A DNA stretch of 64,000 nt, from the IMG/VR virus record IMGVR_UViG_3300012147_000006, positions 78,156-142,155 of that record. One strand, 5' to 3'. The notes under the pieces were generated by a model. It did not search any database and was not told where the DNA came from. It worked only from the letters and a program-made list of their open reading frames with translations. Shown here piece by piece: positions 37,398 to 47,014 of the stretch. The stretch's first letter is position 1; every line of letters starts with the position of its first letter. The stretch comes from a virus. The position numbers and the translations under genes are program-made.

Positions 37398-38198
37398 TTA
37401 CTCATATTTCCAAATAAATCCTTTAGCTGTTTTCGATTTTCCAACACAAGCTCTTCTAATGTTTTCTTCAATACATTTCATTTTATTAGATGCATCTCTA
37501 CAGCTATCAAAAGTTCTTATAAATTCTCCACTTAAATCAAATTGACCAACACGCCTTGCTGTTTTTTTGCCAGATAATTTATATCCAGATTTACCAGTAT
37601 TCCACGGATTTGATTTAGTTTTAAAACTTCCATCGTTAGATTTTCTTTTTCTGTTAATATAGCAATTTATAAAATCATTAAATTGCTTTTCTGTCATAGT
37701 TTCGTATGTAATTTTCCTTAGCCATAAAAACCCTCCAGTAGAAAGTCTTTCTTTATCTATAGATTTAAACATATCTTTTCCAAAAACCCTCCTTGCTATG
37801 ATATAAGATTCAAATTCTTTAACTACCACTCCAGAATCGCTAATTTGAAGTATAGGGATAGAGTTTTCTCCTTTTTTAAAAGATGTTTTGTTTGCAAATG
37901 TACAGCCATCTCCACCGCTAGTATGGTTAACTAAATCAAAGCCCCATGTTTTAATTTGAGAAATCCAATAAGTTTCCCAAAACCTCCAATCATCTAAAGG
38001 AACAATATCTATAACTTCTATTATTGGTTTTAATTTTTTCTTTTTCAAAGACTCAATCCAATTTTTTTTATGAGTTTGATGCTTTCTAGCTTTATTTAAG
38101 TGTGCTCTATATCTTTGTGTTACATTATTAGCTTTACCAATGTATCTAATTTTATTTGTCTCTGGGTCTCTTAGTGTGTAAATATTTGTAAAATTCAT
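37398..38198 (-). CDS. GIY-YIG homing endonuclease
   Basis: N-terminal domain FTNIYTLRDPETNKIRYIGKA (residues 3-23) with Arg and a catalytic Glu in WRFWETYWISQIK. NUMOD-type modules follow, including a C-terminal RVGQFDLSGEFIRTFDS and CVGKSKTAKGFIWKY region that parallels the 28398 gene. It lies directly after the C-terminal thyA piece, with its own class C motif. Confidence 0.88.
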   Translation of the reverse strand: MNFTNIYTLRDPETNKIRYIGKANNVTQRYRAHLNKARKHQTHKKNWIESLKKKKLKPIIEVIDIVPLDDWRFWETYWISQIKTWGFDLVNHTSGGDGCTFANKTSFKKGENSIPILQISDSGVVVKEFESYIIARRVFGKDMFKSIDKERLSTGGFLWLRKITYETMTEKQFNDFINCYINRKRKSNDGSFKTKSNPWNTGKSGYKLSGKKTARRVGQFDLSGEFIRTFDSCRDASNKMKCIEENIRRACVGKSKTAKGFIWKYE

Positions 38199-38202
38199 AA
38201 TA

Positions 38203-38219
38203 ATGATTTATTATAAATA
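38203..38219 (-). promoter_or_regulatory. Class C motif (ATATTTATAATAAA)
   Basis: Directly before the GIY-YIG start at 38198. Confidence 0.65.
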
Positions 38220-38273
38220 TGAACAAAAAATATAAAAACGAGAGCCCATTAATGCTATATCCGCAAAGACCTA

Positions 38274-38963
38274 TTAAACTGAAACTTTTGCTTTAATTGC
38301 AGGAAGTGGTTTGTAATCTAAAATCTTAATATCATCATATTGAAAGTCGAATATGTTCTTAACGTCTGGATTTAGCCAAATACTTGGTAATTCAGGACCA
38401 TATACATCTGGCATATAATGAATGTTTTTGTTTTCCCAGAAATTAATACCACCAGAACCATTAGAATATGTTCTGTCTAAAAGCTCATTTACTTGGTCTT
38501 TATGATTTGAATACAGGTGAGCATCCCCAAATGTATGAACAAACTTACCAGGCTTCATTCCAGTTACGTGACACATCATGTGCAACAGTAGTGAGTATGA
38601 CGCAATGTTAAAAGGAACTCCAAGAAATGTATCTGCAGAACGTTGGTACAGTTGTAGAGAAAGTTCGTATTTTGGCACTCCCCAACCATCGCAAACTCCA
38701 TGTAAATAACCTTTTTCAACATCCCAATTAGCATCTACACCATTAGTGTTTCCATAATTTACTGAAATGTTCATCCTTTCTCTGGATGTTAATTCTCTTG
38801 CTTGAAACTGGAAGAATGCATGGCAGGGTCTGAGTGCCATCTTTCCTGGTTGGACATGTTTTTTACCAAACTCTTTATTAAATCCTTTATCTGCTTTTAA
38901 CTTTTCTAAAAACTCTTCTTTTGTAAGCGGAGCTCCATCTTCATGTGTATACTTTTTATTCAT
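38274..38963 (-). CDS. thyA: Thymidylate synthase, C-terminal piece of a split gene
   Basis: Contains the catalytic Cys block [13 protein letters not shown] near residues 43-55, then [20 protein letters not shown] and [12 protein letters not shown], i.e. the dUMP and folate-binding parts of ThyA. It lacks the N-terminal half, which is encoded 1.1 kb upstream at 40092-40670. Has its own ATG ([18 protein letters not shown]), so the two halves may assemble as separate chains. The extra segment before the Cys block suggests the break lies in a natural insertion loop. Confidence 0.9.
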   Translation of the reverse strand: MNKKYTHEDGAPLTKEEFLEKLKADKGFNKEFGKKHVQPGKMALRPCHAFFQFQARELTSRERMNISVNYGNTNGVDANWDVEKGYLHGVCDGWGVPKYELSLQLYQRSADTFLGVPFNIASYSLLLHMMCHVTGMKPGKFVHTFGDAHLYSNHKDQVNELLDRTYSNGSGGINFWENKNIHYMPDVYGPELPSIWLNPDVKNIFDFQYDDIKILDYKPLPAIKAKVSV

Positions 38964-38964
38964 A

Positions 38965-39219
38965 TTAATTTATTTTTTGGTTTCCCCATTTGGTGTTATC
39001 ATAAGTAACTGTTTCCATTTTATCAACATTTACAAACACTCCCCAGCCAAACTCTGTTTGATAAAACGCTTCATTATCTTTTAATTGGTATATATCCTCA
39101 TCATTTGGACCTACCTTTAACTTTCGTTTATGAGATAAATTAAATTCCATTGTTTCGTCATAACCATTTAATTTTATGGTTTTTGGTAAATCTATTGTTT
39201 TTGTTATTTTATAATCCAT
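38965..39219 (-). CDS. Unknown protein inside the split thyA (84 aa)
   Basis: Not recognised. Beta-rich and charged, overlapping the end of the GIY-YIG gene by 16 bases and ending one base before the C-terminal thyA piece. It presumably arrived with the endonuclease or is part of the insertion. Confidence 0.65.
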   Translation of the reverse strand: MDYKITKTIDLPKTIKLNGYDETMEFNLSHKRKLKVGPNDEDIYQLKDNEAFYQTEFGWGVFVNVDKMETVTYDNTKWGNQKIN

Positions 39220-40058
39220 TCTTTAAAATTTTTATTTTTAACTCTACCCCTTACTGTATTTTCAGATAAATCAAGTTGTCTTGCAGCTTCAGCAACGCTT
39301 CTATAAACAACTTCATTTATAGAACATTGTTTATTTTGAGCTGAATTCAAACTTATATTTTTCTTGTGTTCATCAGTTTTTGGCTTTGAGTTAATTTCGC
39401 TCAACATTTTCTTTACTTCATCTGTATGTGTTTTCCCTTTAAAAGGATTATTTTCTTTCATCCACTGGGAGTGACCATCATTTGTTTTACCATTCCAATA
39501 ACCCTCTTTTCCTTTGTTAGCCTCACTTATTTTTTTACTAATAATTTTTCGCTCTTCATCGGGCAAATTTTGGTGCCATTCTTTTCTTTTGTCTGATATT
39601 ATTTTTTTTGTCTCTTCAGTGTGAGTATTTCCATACATTGGATTATTTTCTCCTAATGATTTGTCACCAAAAGATTTTCTCCATTTTTCAATTTCTTCAG
39701 AAGTTCTTTTTCGCCCCCTTGTAGGGTTATTTTCTTTCATCCATTCAGAGTGGTTTTTAGATATTAAATCTTTATCTTGATGGTTCGATATTGTGTCTCC
39801 ACCCTCCCCTCCTGTTGCAATATTATATCCGTTAGGATAAAAAGAACCAAGTTCATTAATCCAAAAGATTTCTCGCTCTGACATTTGCTCGTATGTTTCG
39901 CAATGTTCTAAAATTTCTTTTTTAAAATTATCTTTTCCATAATGCTTTATGGCATTTTTTAAAATCTTTCCACTCCCCAAATAATCAGGGTTATTAAACT
40001 TATCTTTACCAATGTAAAATCTTCCGTTTGCTAAATTTGTTGTTTTGTATATAATCAT
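39204..40058 (-). CDS. GIY-YIG homing endonuclease inside split thyA
   Basis: Begins MIIYKTTNLANGRFYIGKD, close to the 28398 gene, with the catalytic Glu in EREIFWINEL. Three or more NUMOD3-like repeats (SEWMKENNPTRGRKRT, GENNPMYGNTHTEET, NNPFKGKTHTDE) and a C-terminal helix-turn-helix (SVAEAARQLDLSENTVRGR). Located between the two thyA pieces; its target is probably thyA itself, as for I-TevI in T4 td. Confidence 0.9.
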   Translation of the reverse strand: MIIYKTTNLANGRFYIGKDKFNNPDYLGSGKILKNAIKHYGKDNFKKEILEHCETYEQMSEREIFWINELGSFYPNGYNIATGGEGGDTISNHQDKDLISKNHSEWMKENNPTRGRKRTSEEIEKWRKSFGDKSLGENNPMYGNTHTEETKKIISDKRKEWHQNLPDEERKIISKKISEANKGKEGYWNGKTNDGHSQWMKENNPFKGKTHTDEVKKMLSEINSKPKTDEHKKNISLNSAQNKQCSINEVVYRSVAEAARQLDLSENTVRGRVKNKNFKEWIIK

Positions 40059-40073
40059 AATGGTATTACCTCA

Positions 40074-40088
40074 TTTTATTATAAATAC
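40074..40088 (-). promoter_or_regulatory. Class C motif (GTATTTATAATAAAA)
   Basis: Between the thyA N-piece stop and the GIY-YIG start at 40058. Confidence 0.65.
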
Positions 40089-40091
40089 AAA

Positions 40092-40670
40092 TCATTTTAT
40101 TTTTTTCAGATATTCTTGATAAAGTTCGTCATAACTTCTATTATCTGGCTCTGACAAATCCGCTACATTCCAAGCAGATACAATAAGGCCTCTATCCATT
40201 GGATTGAAATTGTCGTGACCTTCTGTAAGTTTGTCAACTATGTTTTGAATTTGATTTATGTGCTTATACATAATCTTAGGGTCTCTTGATTTTGATAACA
40301 AACCATCAGAAATGCTAATATAATGAGCTACCTCCCAATCTACCCACTGCTTCCCGTATACTGGACCAAGGCTACCATCTTCATCGGCCCATTCATCCCA
40401 GATGTGAACTTTATTATCTACAAGGTATTTTATATTTGTCATTTCAAGACCTTCGTATTCTTTAAGGTTGGTATGATTACCAAGGAGCCAAAGTAGTTCA
40501 TGAGTAACTCCTGGCATCCAAGTTTTCTTTAAAGTAAGAAGTGGGAATCCGTCATCCATATTATAAGTAGATTGGTGTCCGAATATTTTTACAGTACCAG
40601 TGCCAGTTCTATCGTCAGACTTGTGTCCTTCGTTTATAATTCTATGAATTAAATCTGTATATTGTTTCAT
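40092..40670 (-). CDS. thyA: Thymidylate synthase, N-terminal piece of a split gene
   Basis: MKQYTDLIHRIINEG, then DDRTGTGTVKIFGHQ (phosphate-binding Arg), ELLWLLGNHTNLKE, DGSLGPVYGKQW and PMDRGLIVSAWNVADL: the complete N-terminal half of ThyA up to the strand just before the catalytic Cys. The frame then runs 20 more residues and stops. Makes dTMP from dUMP and methylene-folate only together with the 38274-38963 product. Starts 4 bases inside the upstream gene. Confidence 0.9.
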   Translation of the reverse strand: MKQYTDLIHRIINEGHKSDDRTGTGTVKIFGHQSTYNMDDGFPLLTLKKTWMPGVTHELLWLLGNHTNLKEYEGLEMTNIKYLVDNKVHIWDEWADEDGSLGPVYGKQWVDWEVAHYISISDGLLSKSRDPKIMYKHINQIQNIVDKLTEGHDNFNPMDRGLIVSAWNVADLSEPDNRSYDELYQEYLKKIK

Positions 40671-41578
40671 ATTTGTATTTTTAAGTATTCATCATCTTCA
40701 TCGTAGAGAATGTCCATTGAGTCAAGGTACTCTTTTATTGATAGCTTTTGACTATTTGATATTCCGCTTTCTATTGAACCGAGACAATCGAATTCAAGCC
40801 TTCCAACCATGCTAATATACTTGAGACCTATGTAAATGTGTTTAGACTCTGTATCATACCCTGAGGTGGCTGCAATATCATACATAGATAGCAATACATA
40901 TTTTCCAAAATACATTTCATCAATACCTTTGCTTAAATCTTTTATTTCTGAATACTTTTCGAGTTCCAATTTATTATCAACAACAGATACAATAAATTGT
41001 CCATTGTATTTTTCTGATGACTCAAGATATTTAAACGCCTCAAGAAACTCTTCTGGCTGCCACTTAAATTCCTTGGAAAAAACATTACTTTTTGGATTAG
41101 CTCTTAACGAATTAATTATTTTCTCTTTTTCAAAATAACTAACCTTTTCTCTTTTCCAGTCTGTTTTTGGTGGTGGCGTTCCTTTTGAGATGGGTTGCTT
41201 CAATTGGTCTGCAACTTCTTTAGCTGTCCTGGAAGGCTCTTCCATTGTAATACCAGCTGCAGCAACAGATGCTTTTCGAATTTCTTCCTGTCTTTCACGA
41301 GAAAGAACTTCATCTATAATAGCTTTTTTGCCGATGTCACCAAAATGGACACCTTTGAATTTTTCTTTATTTTGAGACTCTTTAACCTTTTGAATTGTGT
41401 CATTATTAAGTTCATCTCTAATATCAAGAAACATAAATTCAGCAAGCTCACAAAGCTTATTGTTAATGTCTAAGATGTACTTTTCAACTCTATCTTTTCG
41501 GTTTTTGTTTATTTCTGCAATGTTGTTTTCCTTTCCGCTGATTGGGTAGTGGTCAGGATGGTATCTGTTTATGCTCAT
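40667..41578 (-). CDS. Unknown protein (303 aa)
   Basis: Not recognised. N-terminal helical region with Arg/Lys, a Pro-rich linker (KQPISKGTPPPKTDWKREK, about residues 128-146), then an alpha/beta C-terminal half. Overlaps thyA by 4 bases, so co-transcribed with it. Confidence 0.75.
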   Translation of the reverse strand: MSINRYHPDHYPISGKENNIAEINKNRKDRVEKYILDINNKLCELAEFMFLDIRDELNNDTIQKVKESQNKEKFKGVHFGDIGKKAIIDEVLSRERQEEIRKASVAAAGITMEEPSRTAKEVADQLKQPISKGTPPPKTDWKREKVSYFEKEKIINSLRANPKSNVFSKEFKWQPEEFLEAFKYLESSEKYNGQFIVSVVDNKLELEKYSEIKDLSKGIDEMYFGKYVLLSMYDIAATSGYDTESKHIYIGLKYISMVGRLEFDCLGSIESGISNSQKLSIKEYLDSMDILYDEDDEYLKIQI

Positions 41579-41631
41579 GACTATGCTTTCTAATTTTTAT
41601 AAAAATAAGAAAATATAGTCATAAAAACAAA

Positions 41632-42771
41632 TTAGGAAATGGAAAATAGCTTGAAATATTCTTCTGTAGTAATTTCAGGCTTGTCAAGACTCTTTATAAA
41701 CTCTATTTTTGTTTTGATGAACTCGACATCTTTCTTTACCATCATAGCCTCTTCGAACTCTTCGTTATTAGATAGTGAGTCCATTTTTTTAGAAAGAAAC
41801 TTGCTCAACTCTTCGGCTTCGTATTCTATATCTCCAGTTGCAATAAATTTATTACCTTCATAGACTGATTCTGTCTTAATTTTTTCAGACAACTTAATCA
41901 ACCTATCATATCCCATTCTATTTGTCTCAAAAACAATTGATTGGTCTGGTTTAAGGTGTTTTTTTACTTCAGCAAGTTTATATGGAAACTTTGTTTCCTT
42001 AAGAATCATAGAGTCACCCTTTTCAAGTCTTTTTTGATACTTAAAGAATCCACTATAAAGTATTCCAACTTCTTTTAGCAAGTCACCTTGGTTCTTGCAG
42101 CTTGTGAACACAATTGAGTTTGGACTATTTGGGTCTTTTACTCTTTCGAATTCTGACTCAACTATTTTTATATAATTTCTATCATCATAATCCTCAGAAT
42201 CTTTAAAGTCTCCTCCGAACTGGATTATAGGGCTTCCCGTTTGGTTAAACCCAAACTCCAAGAATAGATAAAAATACAAAGTAACTTTTTCTCTTAATTC
42301 AGGCTCTTTGTATTTAAACTTAAACAATTCGCTTTTTGATGCTATAAGTTCATTTTTTGTACTTTCTCCTATTGGAGCATCACTTATTTCTTTGTCAAAA
42401 TCCCCTTCTCCATAAATAAACTCCAGGTTGTTGTGCGCTATTTTGTCTGTCTCTGCCTTTAGATTGTTCAAATCCTTTACAACACTAACCTCCAACTCTC
42501 TACTATAGTTGAGCCCAAGGTTTTCGAGATTATCTCTCATTTCCATTATAGTTGAGACAGTTGAATTGTTGGAAGATTCAAATTGAAGACTGCTTGTTTC
42601 AGTATATCCAAATTTTTCGAGTATCTCCTTTATGTCTTTATAACTTTTGTTTTTTACAACGCTTCTATTAAGAGTGTTGCTTCCATTTTTTGTAATAAAT
42701 ATCATATTCCTTCCACCGCTTGCAAAAGGATTTGGTATGATACAGAAATCTAAATCTACGTCTTTATTCAT
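41632..42771 (-). CDS. Unknown protein with UVR-like C-terminal motif (379 aa)
   Basis: Not recognised over most of its length. Near the C-terminus NNEEFEEAMMVKKDVEFIKT resembles a UVR motif (acidic-aromatic-x-x-A). Central region is alpha/beta with many charged residues. Behind a class C motif. Confidence 0.75.
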   Translation of the reverse strand: MNKDVDLDFCIIPNPFASGGRNMIFITKNGSNTLNRSVVKNKSYKDIKEILEKFGYTETSSLQFESSNNSTVSTIMEMRDNLENLGLNYSRELEVSVVKDLNNLKAETDKIAHNNLEFIYGEGDFDKEISDAPIGESTKNELIASKSELFKFKYKEPELREKVTLYFYLFLEFGFNQTGSPIIQFGGDFKDSEDYDDRNYIKIVESEFERVKDPNSPNSIVFTSCKNQGDLLKEVGILYSGFFKYQKRLEKGDSMILKETKFPYKLAEVKKHLKPDQSIVFETNRMGYDRLIKLSEKIKTESVYEGNKFIATGDIEYEAEELSKFLSKKMDSLSNNEEFEEAMMVKKDVEFIKTKIEFIKSLDKPEITTEEYFKLFSIS

Positions 42772-42776
42772 ATAGG

Positions 42777-42791
42777 CTTTTATTATAAATA
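42777..42791 (-). promoter_or_regulatory. Class C motif (CTATTTATAATAAAA)
   Basis: A full match a few bases before the 42771 start; a second TATTTAT copy lies just upstream. Confidence 0.7.
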
Positions 42792-42826
42792 GTTTATAAA
42801 TAATTTGACATTTTTGTCACATATTT

Positions 42827-43431
<605 letters not shown>

Positions 43432-43432
<1 letters not shown>

Positions 43433-43683
43433 TGAATTTATCAGAAGAAGACGAAATAAGAGCAATGGTTAGAGAAATGCTTGCTGGAGGAATCAAAGAA
43501 TATGACGCATTGTATTCCAAAGAAAAAGAATGGAAGCAGGAGTCTAAAGAGCTTAGAGTCTTACTTGTTGACTTGCTTAAAAATATTGAGAATGATGATT
43601 ACAAAGAGGGTGTCAGCAAAATAGACACCGTTGTTCACAAGCTAAATACTTGGAAAAGGAAAATCGAAAAATTTATTGACTAA
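43432..43683 (+). CDS. Acidic helical protein (83 aa)
   Basis: Not recognised. TAATG overlap with the preceding stop. Two helices rich in Glu/Lys/Leu; perhaps a small chaperone or accessory protein. Confidence 0.7.
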
Positions 43684-43701
43684 TACCTAAAAAATAACAA
43701 A

Positions 43702-43815
43702 ATGAAAGACGTGAAAGAAACCTGTACTTGCAAATGCAAGGAATGCGAAAAAGATAGCTGTAAAAATTGCTCTTGCAAATCATGCAAGTGTGACGGATGT
43801 GCTTGTGACAAATAA
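43702..43815 (+). CDS. Metallothionein-like peptide (37 aa, 11 Cys)
   Basis: ATG 43702; after MKDVKET the sequence is CTCKCKECEKDSCKNCSCK and continues to CKCDGCACDK. Eleven Cys in 37 residues in C-x-C and C-x-x-C patterns with interspersed Lys is the hallmark of metallothioneins, which bind Zn, Cu or Cd in thiolate clusters. The end matches the Cys tail of the 17888 protein. Rare in phages. Role might be metal storage or resistance to metal or oxidative stress in the host. Confidence 0.75.
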   Translation: MKDVKETCTCKCKECEKDSCKNCSCKSCKCDGCACDK

Positions 43816-43818
43816 AAG

Positions 43819-44712
43819 TTAATTAACTTTATAAACATGTAGTTCAGGCTGGCTCATCAAAATGTTGCTCCAGTTGTTATCATCTAACTTATCGAATTTA
43901 CAATGAGCCAGGAATTTTCCTGGCTTTTCTATTAACAGCTTCTCCCAGCCAAATGGAGATATTTTATTAATATCCCTATCAAGAACAAGATAAGACAAAT
44001 CAGGTTCTTCAAACATACAACAAAGCCTTATTGAATAGAATATGTCGCCAGAAAGGAACTTTTTAAAATTGCAGTAACTAAGCATCTCTGGCCTAATAGA
44101 TAAAAGATTAATCCAATCTATGCTTGTTAAAGCGTTTATGTCTAAAAGGTCTAAGCTTTCTTTGCCTGTGTGAGCCAATATTTCAGAAATCTGGTATCCT
44201 TTTAATAATTTATAACTTACCTGTTTAATAATGTTTCTGTCGTAATTATATCCTTTAATGATATTCATCGACTCTTTGAAGTTAAACTTGTAATTAGAAA
44301 GTTTTATATTGTCAAGAAAATATTTCTCCCCCAAAGAAAGAACTACTGCAGCTTCAGATGTGGTTATTTTATTGAGGTCAATTTTAAATTTCTCAACATA
44401 TTCAGGCTTTCTCTTGAGAAGGTGGATTAAGTGCTTGATTTTGTAGTCATATTTCTCAATACTTACCTTTTTCATTATGTCAGCATCATTGTCGAGGCAT
44501 CTAATTAGAATTCTAATCATCTTCATTTTATCAATCTTATCCCATCTAACAACTTTTCTAACCTCTTCATTTTCAGATATGACTCTATCTGGCACCTGGT
44601 TGTAATTAACATTATTCGCCAAATGTTTCAATATTGAACTTGGAATCTCGTCCCAGTGCCAACTGAATATATCAGTTATCAAAGCGTCTGCTGTAATTGA
44701 AATTACATTCAT
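43819..44712 (-). CDS. Helical-repeat protein (297 aa)
   Basis: The second half repeats a unit of about 25 residues: DWINLLSIRPEMLSYCNFKK, GWEKLLIEKPGKFLAHCKF, NWSNILMSQPELHVY. The W-x-x-L-L-x-x-x-P-x-x-x-x-x-C pattern suggests a solenoid for protein binding, DUF4116-like in style. Function unknown. Convergent with the metallothionein-like gene. Confidence 0.72.
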   Translation of the reverse strand: MNVISITADALITDIFSWHWDEIPSSILKHLANNVNYNQVPDRVISENEEVRKVVRWDKIDKMKMIRILIRCLDNDADIMKKVSIEKYDYKIKHLIHLLKRKPEYVEKFKIDLNKITTSEAAVVLSLGEKYFLDNIKLSNYKFNFKESMNIIKGYNYDRNIIKQVSYKLLKGYQISEILAHTGKESLDLLDINALTSIDWINLLSIRPEMLSYCNFKKFLSGDIFYSIRLCCMFEEPDLSYLVLDRDINKISPFGWEKLLIEKPGKFLAHCKFDKLDDNNWSNILMSQPELHVYKVN

Positions 44713-44748
44713 AATTGATTTTAAGTATTTATTTTCTTATTTTTCCAC

Positions 44749-45273
44749 ATGGACAATAACATACCCATAAAAATATACAACAAAGATGGAAAAATAAAGC
44801 TATCCGTTAAGTATTCTAAAGTCACCAAGACTATTAGTACATATAAATACAATGGAGAAAGTGTTGACACACATCATCTTACAGTTGATGTTCGTGAGGC
44901 TATGGATAAATTGTTACTTGAGTACTCGGAATCAAATTATAATCCAGCAAGGCTTAGTAGAAAAAGCCCACTTAGCCCTTATCACGCATACTATGAAATG
45001 ACGAGTGAGGTTGGTGGAGTCTTAAAAAAAAGAGTGTCTGTTTCAAAAAAATCAATTGAGAAAATTGAGATTGCTGGAGACATGGAAGAGGTGAGAACGA
45101 CAATTAATCTCGATAGTAAAAATGAGTATGAAAAAAGGATTAAGTACTTTGAGGGCGAGAGGTATGAGTCAGAATTTAAAAACGGAGAACTATATGATAT
45201 TGCCTTCAGATTAAAAGAAAATAAAATTAATGAATATTTAAAAACACTACAAGATGGAAAAGAAAAAAATTGA
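44749..45273 (+). CDS. Unknown protein (174 aa)
   Basis: Not recognised. Beta-rich N-terminal half (PIKIYNKDGKIKLSVKYSK) and a helical charged C-terminus. Its end overlaps the next gene by 20 bases. Confidence 0.72.
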   Translation: MDNNIPIKIYNKDGKIKLSVKYSKVTKTISTYKYNGESVDTHHLTVDVREAMDKLLLEYSESNYNPARLSRKSPLSPYHAYYEMTSEVGGVLKKRVSVSKKSIEKIEIAGDMEEVRTTINLDSKNEYEKRIKYFEGERYESEFKNGELYDIAFRLKENKINEYLKTLQDGKEKN

Positions 45274-45568
45274 CATAGAGATGGCGAACATGGTCGGCAA
45301 GACTTATTTTGCAATTGCAACTTGGCATAACCAAGATTTTGATAACGAGAAAGAAAAACAAGAAGCTTTGAAGCATGTGTCTGCTGAGATTATACAGCAA
45401 ATACTTGAAGATACATTCCTTCAGATGGATGGTGTTGTAGACACAGAAGCTAAAGACGTTAGTCACAGCGTTCCTGCAAAAACAATTAACCAAACATCAG
45501 GAGGTACAGGAAAGATGTTTGCTCCTACTGAGGACCCAATAATAAGAGCTCTAAGAGAAAATAGATAA
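45254..45568 (+). CDS. Unknown protein (104 aa)
   Basis: Not recognised. N-terminal alpha/beta (GKTYFAIATWHNQDFDNE) followed by a disordered, Thr/Pro-containing C-terminus. Rightward operon with both neighbours. Confidence 0.7.
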   Translation: MEKKKIDIEMANMVGKTYFAIATWHNQDFDNEKEKQEALKHVSAEIIQQILEDTFLQMDGVVDTEAKDVSHSVPAKTINQTSGGTGKMFAPTEDPIIRALRENR

Positions 45569-45572
45569 TATC

Positions 45573-46457
45573 ATGATAACTATATTCAAAAATATAATAA
45601 AGTTCATTACAGACCCTAAAAACACTCGAATGATAATGTTGGGCGTTATTGTTGTAGTATTATTGTTGTTCTTGCAACAGTGCAATAGAACGCAACACTT
45701 TAAAGACCAGGTTGAGCTTGAGAAACAGGAAACAAAAAGAGTTACAAATAACTACGAAGCTGCAATGGACACAATTGTTCAAGGCAAAGCAGATGAGAAT
45801 ACGTGGAGAGCTGAAAAAGCGGGATATGAATTAACTCTTGATGAACTTGAAGGCAAATATTCTGACCTTCTTGGCGACTTCAAGGTTGAGAAAAATAAGC
45901 CACCAAAAGTTATCATAAAAACAGAGTACGTAATAAACGAAGTTATAAACAATGTTCCAGTATATGTTGAGATTGATAGTTTTGGAAATACGGTTATGGC
46001 ATTTAATGACAGCACATACCACGACTCTACAATGACTAATTATAGATTTTTAAGCGGAAGGATTCCATATAAGATTGTGTTCGACCCATCTGACTCTCTT
46101 TATAAAGCAGTTCCAGATTTTGGCACATTTGACCTTACACTGGGAATGAACCTTAACTTAGGGTTATTCCAAGATAAGAAAACAAGAAAGATTAGCATAA
46201 TGGCTGACACAGATTATCCTGGAGTTACGTTTACAAACATTGAGGGAGCCAGCATAATGGATGACCCTGCAAACAAAAAAGTTCTTAGACAAATGCGTAA
46301 ACCATGGGGGTTAGGACTTAATGTTGGATATGGTGCTATCGTAGACATAAAGAGTGGAAACATTTCTACTGGCCCTTATTTCGGAGTAGGCTTAAGTTAT
46401 ACGCCTAAATTTTTACAATGGGGAAATAAAATATCTTTTTTAACTCTATTTATATAA
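45573..46457 (+). CDS. Membrane-anchored coiled-coil protein, spanin-like topology (294 aa)
   Basis: N-terminal helix RMIMLGVIVVVLLLFLQQC (about residues 19-37) ends in Cys, followed by a coiled coil to about residue 110. A beta-rich C-terminal domain contains GLGLNVGYGA and TGPYFGVGLSYTP, resembling beta-strand repeats of outer-membrane or periplasmic domains. It could connect inner membrane and envelope as a unimolecular-spanin-like protein; this is topology-based. Confidence 0.7.
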   Translation: MITIFKNIIKFITDPKNTRMIMLGVIVVVLLLFLQQCNRTQHFKDQVELEKQETKRVTNNYEAAMDTIVQGKADENTWRAEKAGYELTLDELEGKYSDLLGDFKVEKNKPPKVIIKTEYVINEVINNVPVYVEIDSFGNTVMAFNDSTYHDSTMTNYRFLSGRIPYKIVFDPSDSLYKAVPDFGTFDLTLGMNLNLGLFQDKKTRKISIMADTDYPGVTFTNIEGASIMDDPANKKVLRQMRKPWGLGLNVGYGAIVDIKSGNISTGPYFGVGLSYTPKFLQWGNKISFLTLFI

Positions 46458-46460
46458 AAC
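46446..46460 (+). promoter_or_regulatory. Class C motif (CTATTTATATAAAAC)
   Basis: Covers the end of the preceding gene and lies 8 bases before the 46468 start. Confidence 0.65.
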
Positions 46461-46467
46461 AAAACAA

Positions 46468-47007
46468 ATGTATACAGAAAGACTTATTGCAAATATGGCA
46501 AAGAAGACTGGGATTGACATTAGCAAGTTCGACATAGAAGAGTTGGTAATGGGAATGGATGTTGAGTTAGAACACGGAAGTGAAAATCCAGAGACAGACG
46601 TAACAGGAGATGACCCAGAAGCTACTTTTAAAATTGTAATATCTCACATGCGTGAACTTTCAGATTATTACACAAGATTAAAAAAAATGGAAAAGAAAGA
46701 AAACATTAGCGAATACGCAAAAAGAATGAGAGAACTTGCTGGTCTTTCTGAAGGAAATCAGAACAAAACTCTTAAAACTATTCAAGAAGGGGAATCTTCT
46801 TTTGAAGAAGGTCAGACTTTCTACGCAAAAGACATGATGACTTCTAATGATGTTGTTAAAGAATCTGAAGAAAAGGATGAAGATTTTGAAACTCACAAGT
46901 TTGAGCAAAAGACAATCGAAGAAGGCGCAGATGATGCTGAGCTTTACAACTTAAATGAAAACACTGTTATTGTACTTGACTTCTTAGAAGACGAGGATAA
47001 TAAATAA
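46468..47007 (+). CDS. DUF5661-like structural-type protein (179 aa)
   Basis: Residues 28-75 fit the DUF5661 pattern (MDVELEHGS, later KIVISHMRELSDYYTRLKKME). The rest is acidic and low complexity, including GESSFEEGQTF. Often found in large phages near head genes; function unknown. Followed by hairpins and a strong terminator. Confidence 0.75.
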   Translation: MYTERLIANMAKKTGIDISKFDIEELVMGMDVELEHGSENPETDVTGDDPEATFKIVISHMRELSDYYTRLKKMEKKENISEYAKRMRELAGLSEGNQNKTLKTIQEGESSFEEGQTFYAKDMMTSNDVVKESEEKDEDFETHKFEQKTIEEGADDAELYNLNENTVIVLDFLEDEDNK

Positions 47008-47014
47008 AAGATAC

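Noticed and set aside
38964-40091. Group I intron in thyA
   Set aside because: Only about 33 bases outside reading frames are available, too little for a ribozyme core unless it overlaps the ORFs; the pieces have their own starts and stops.
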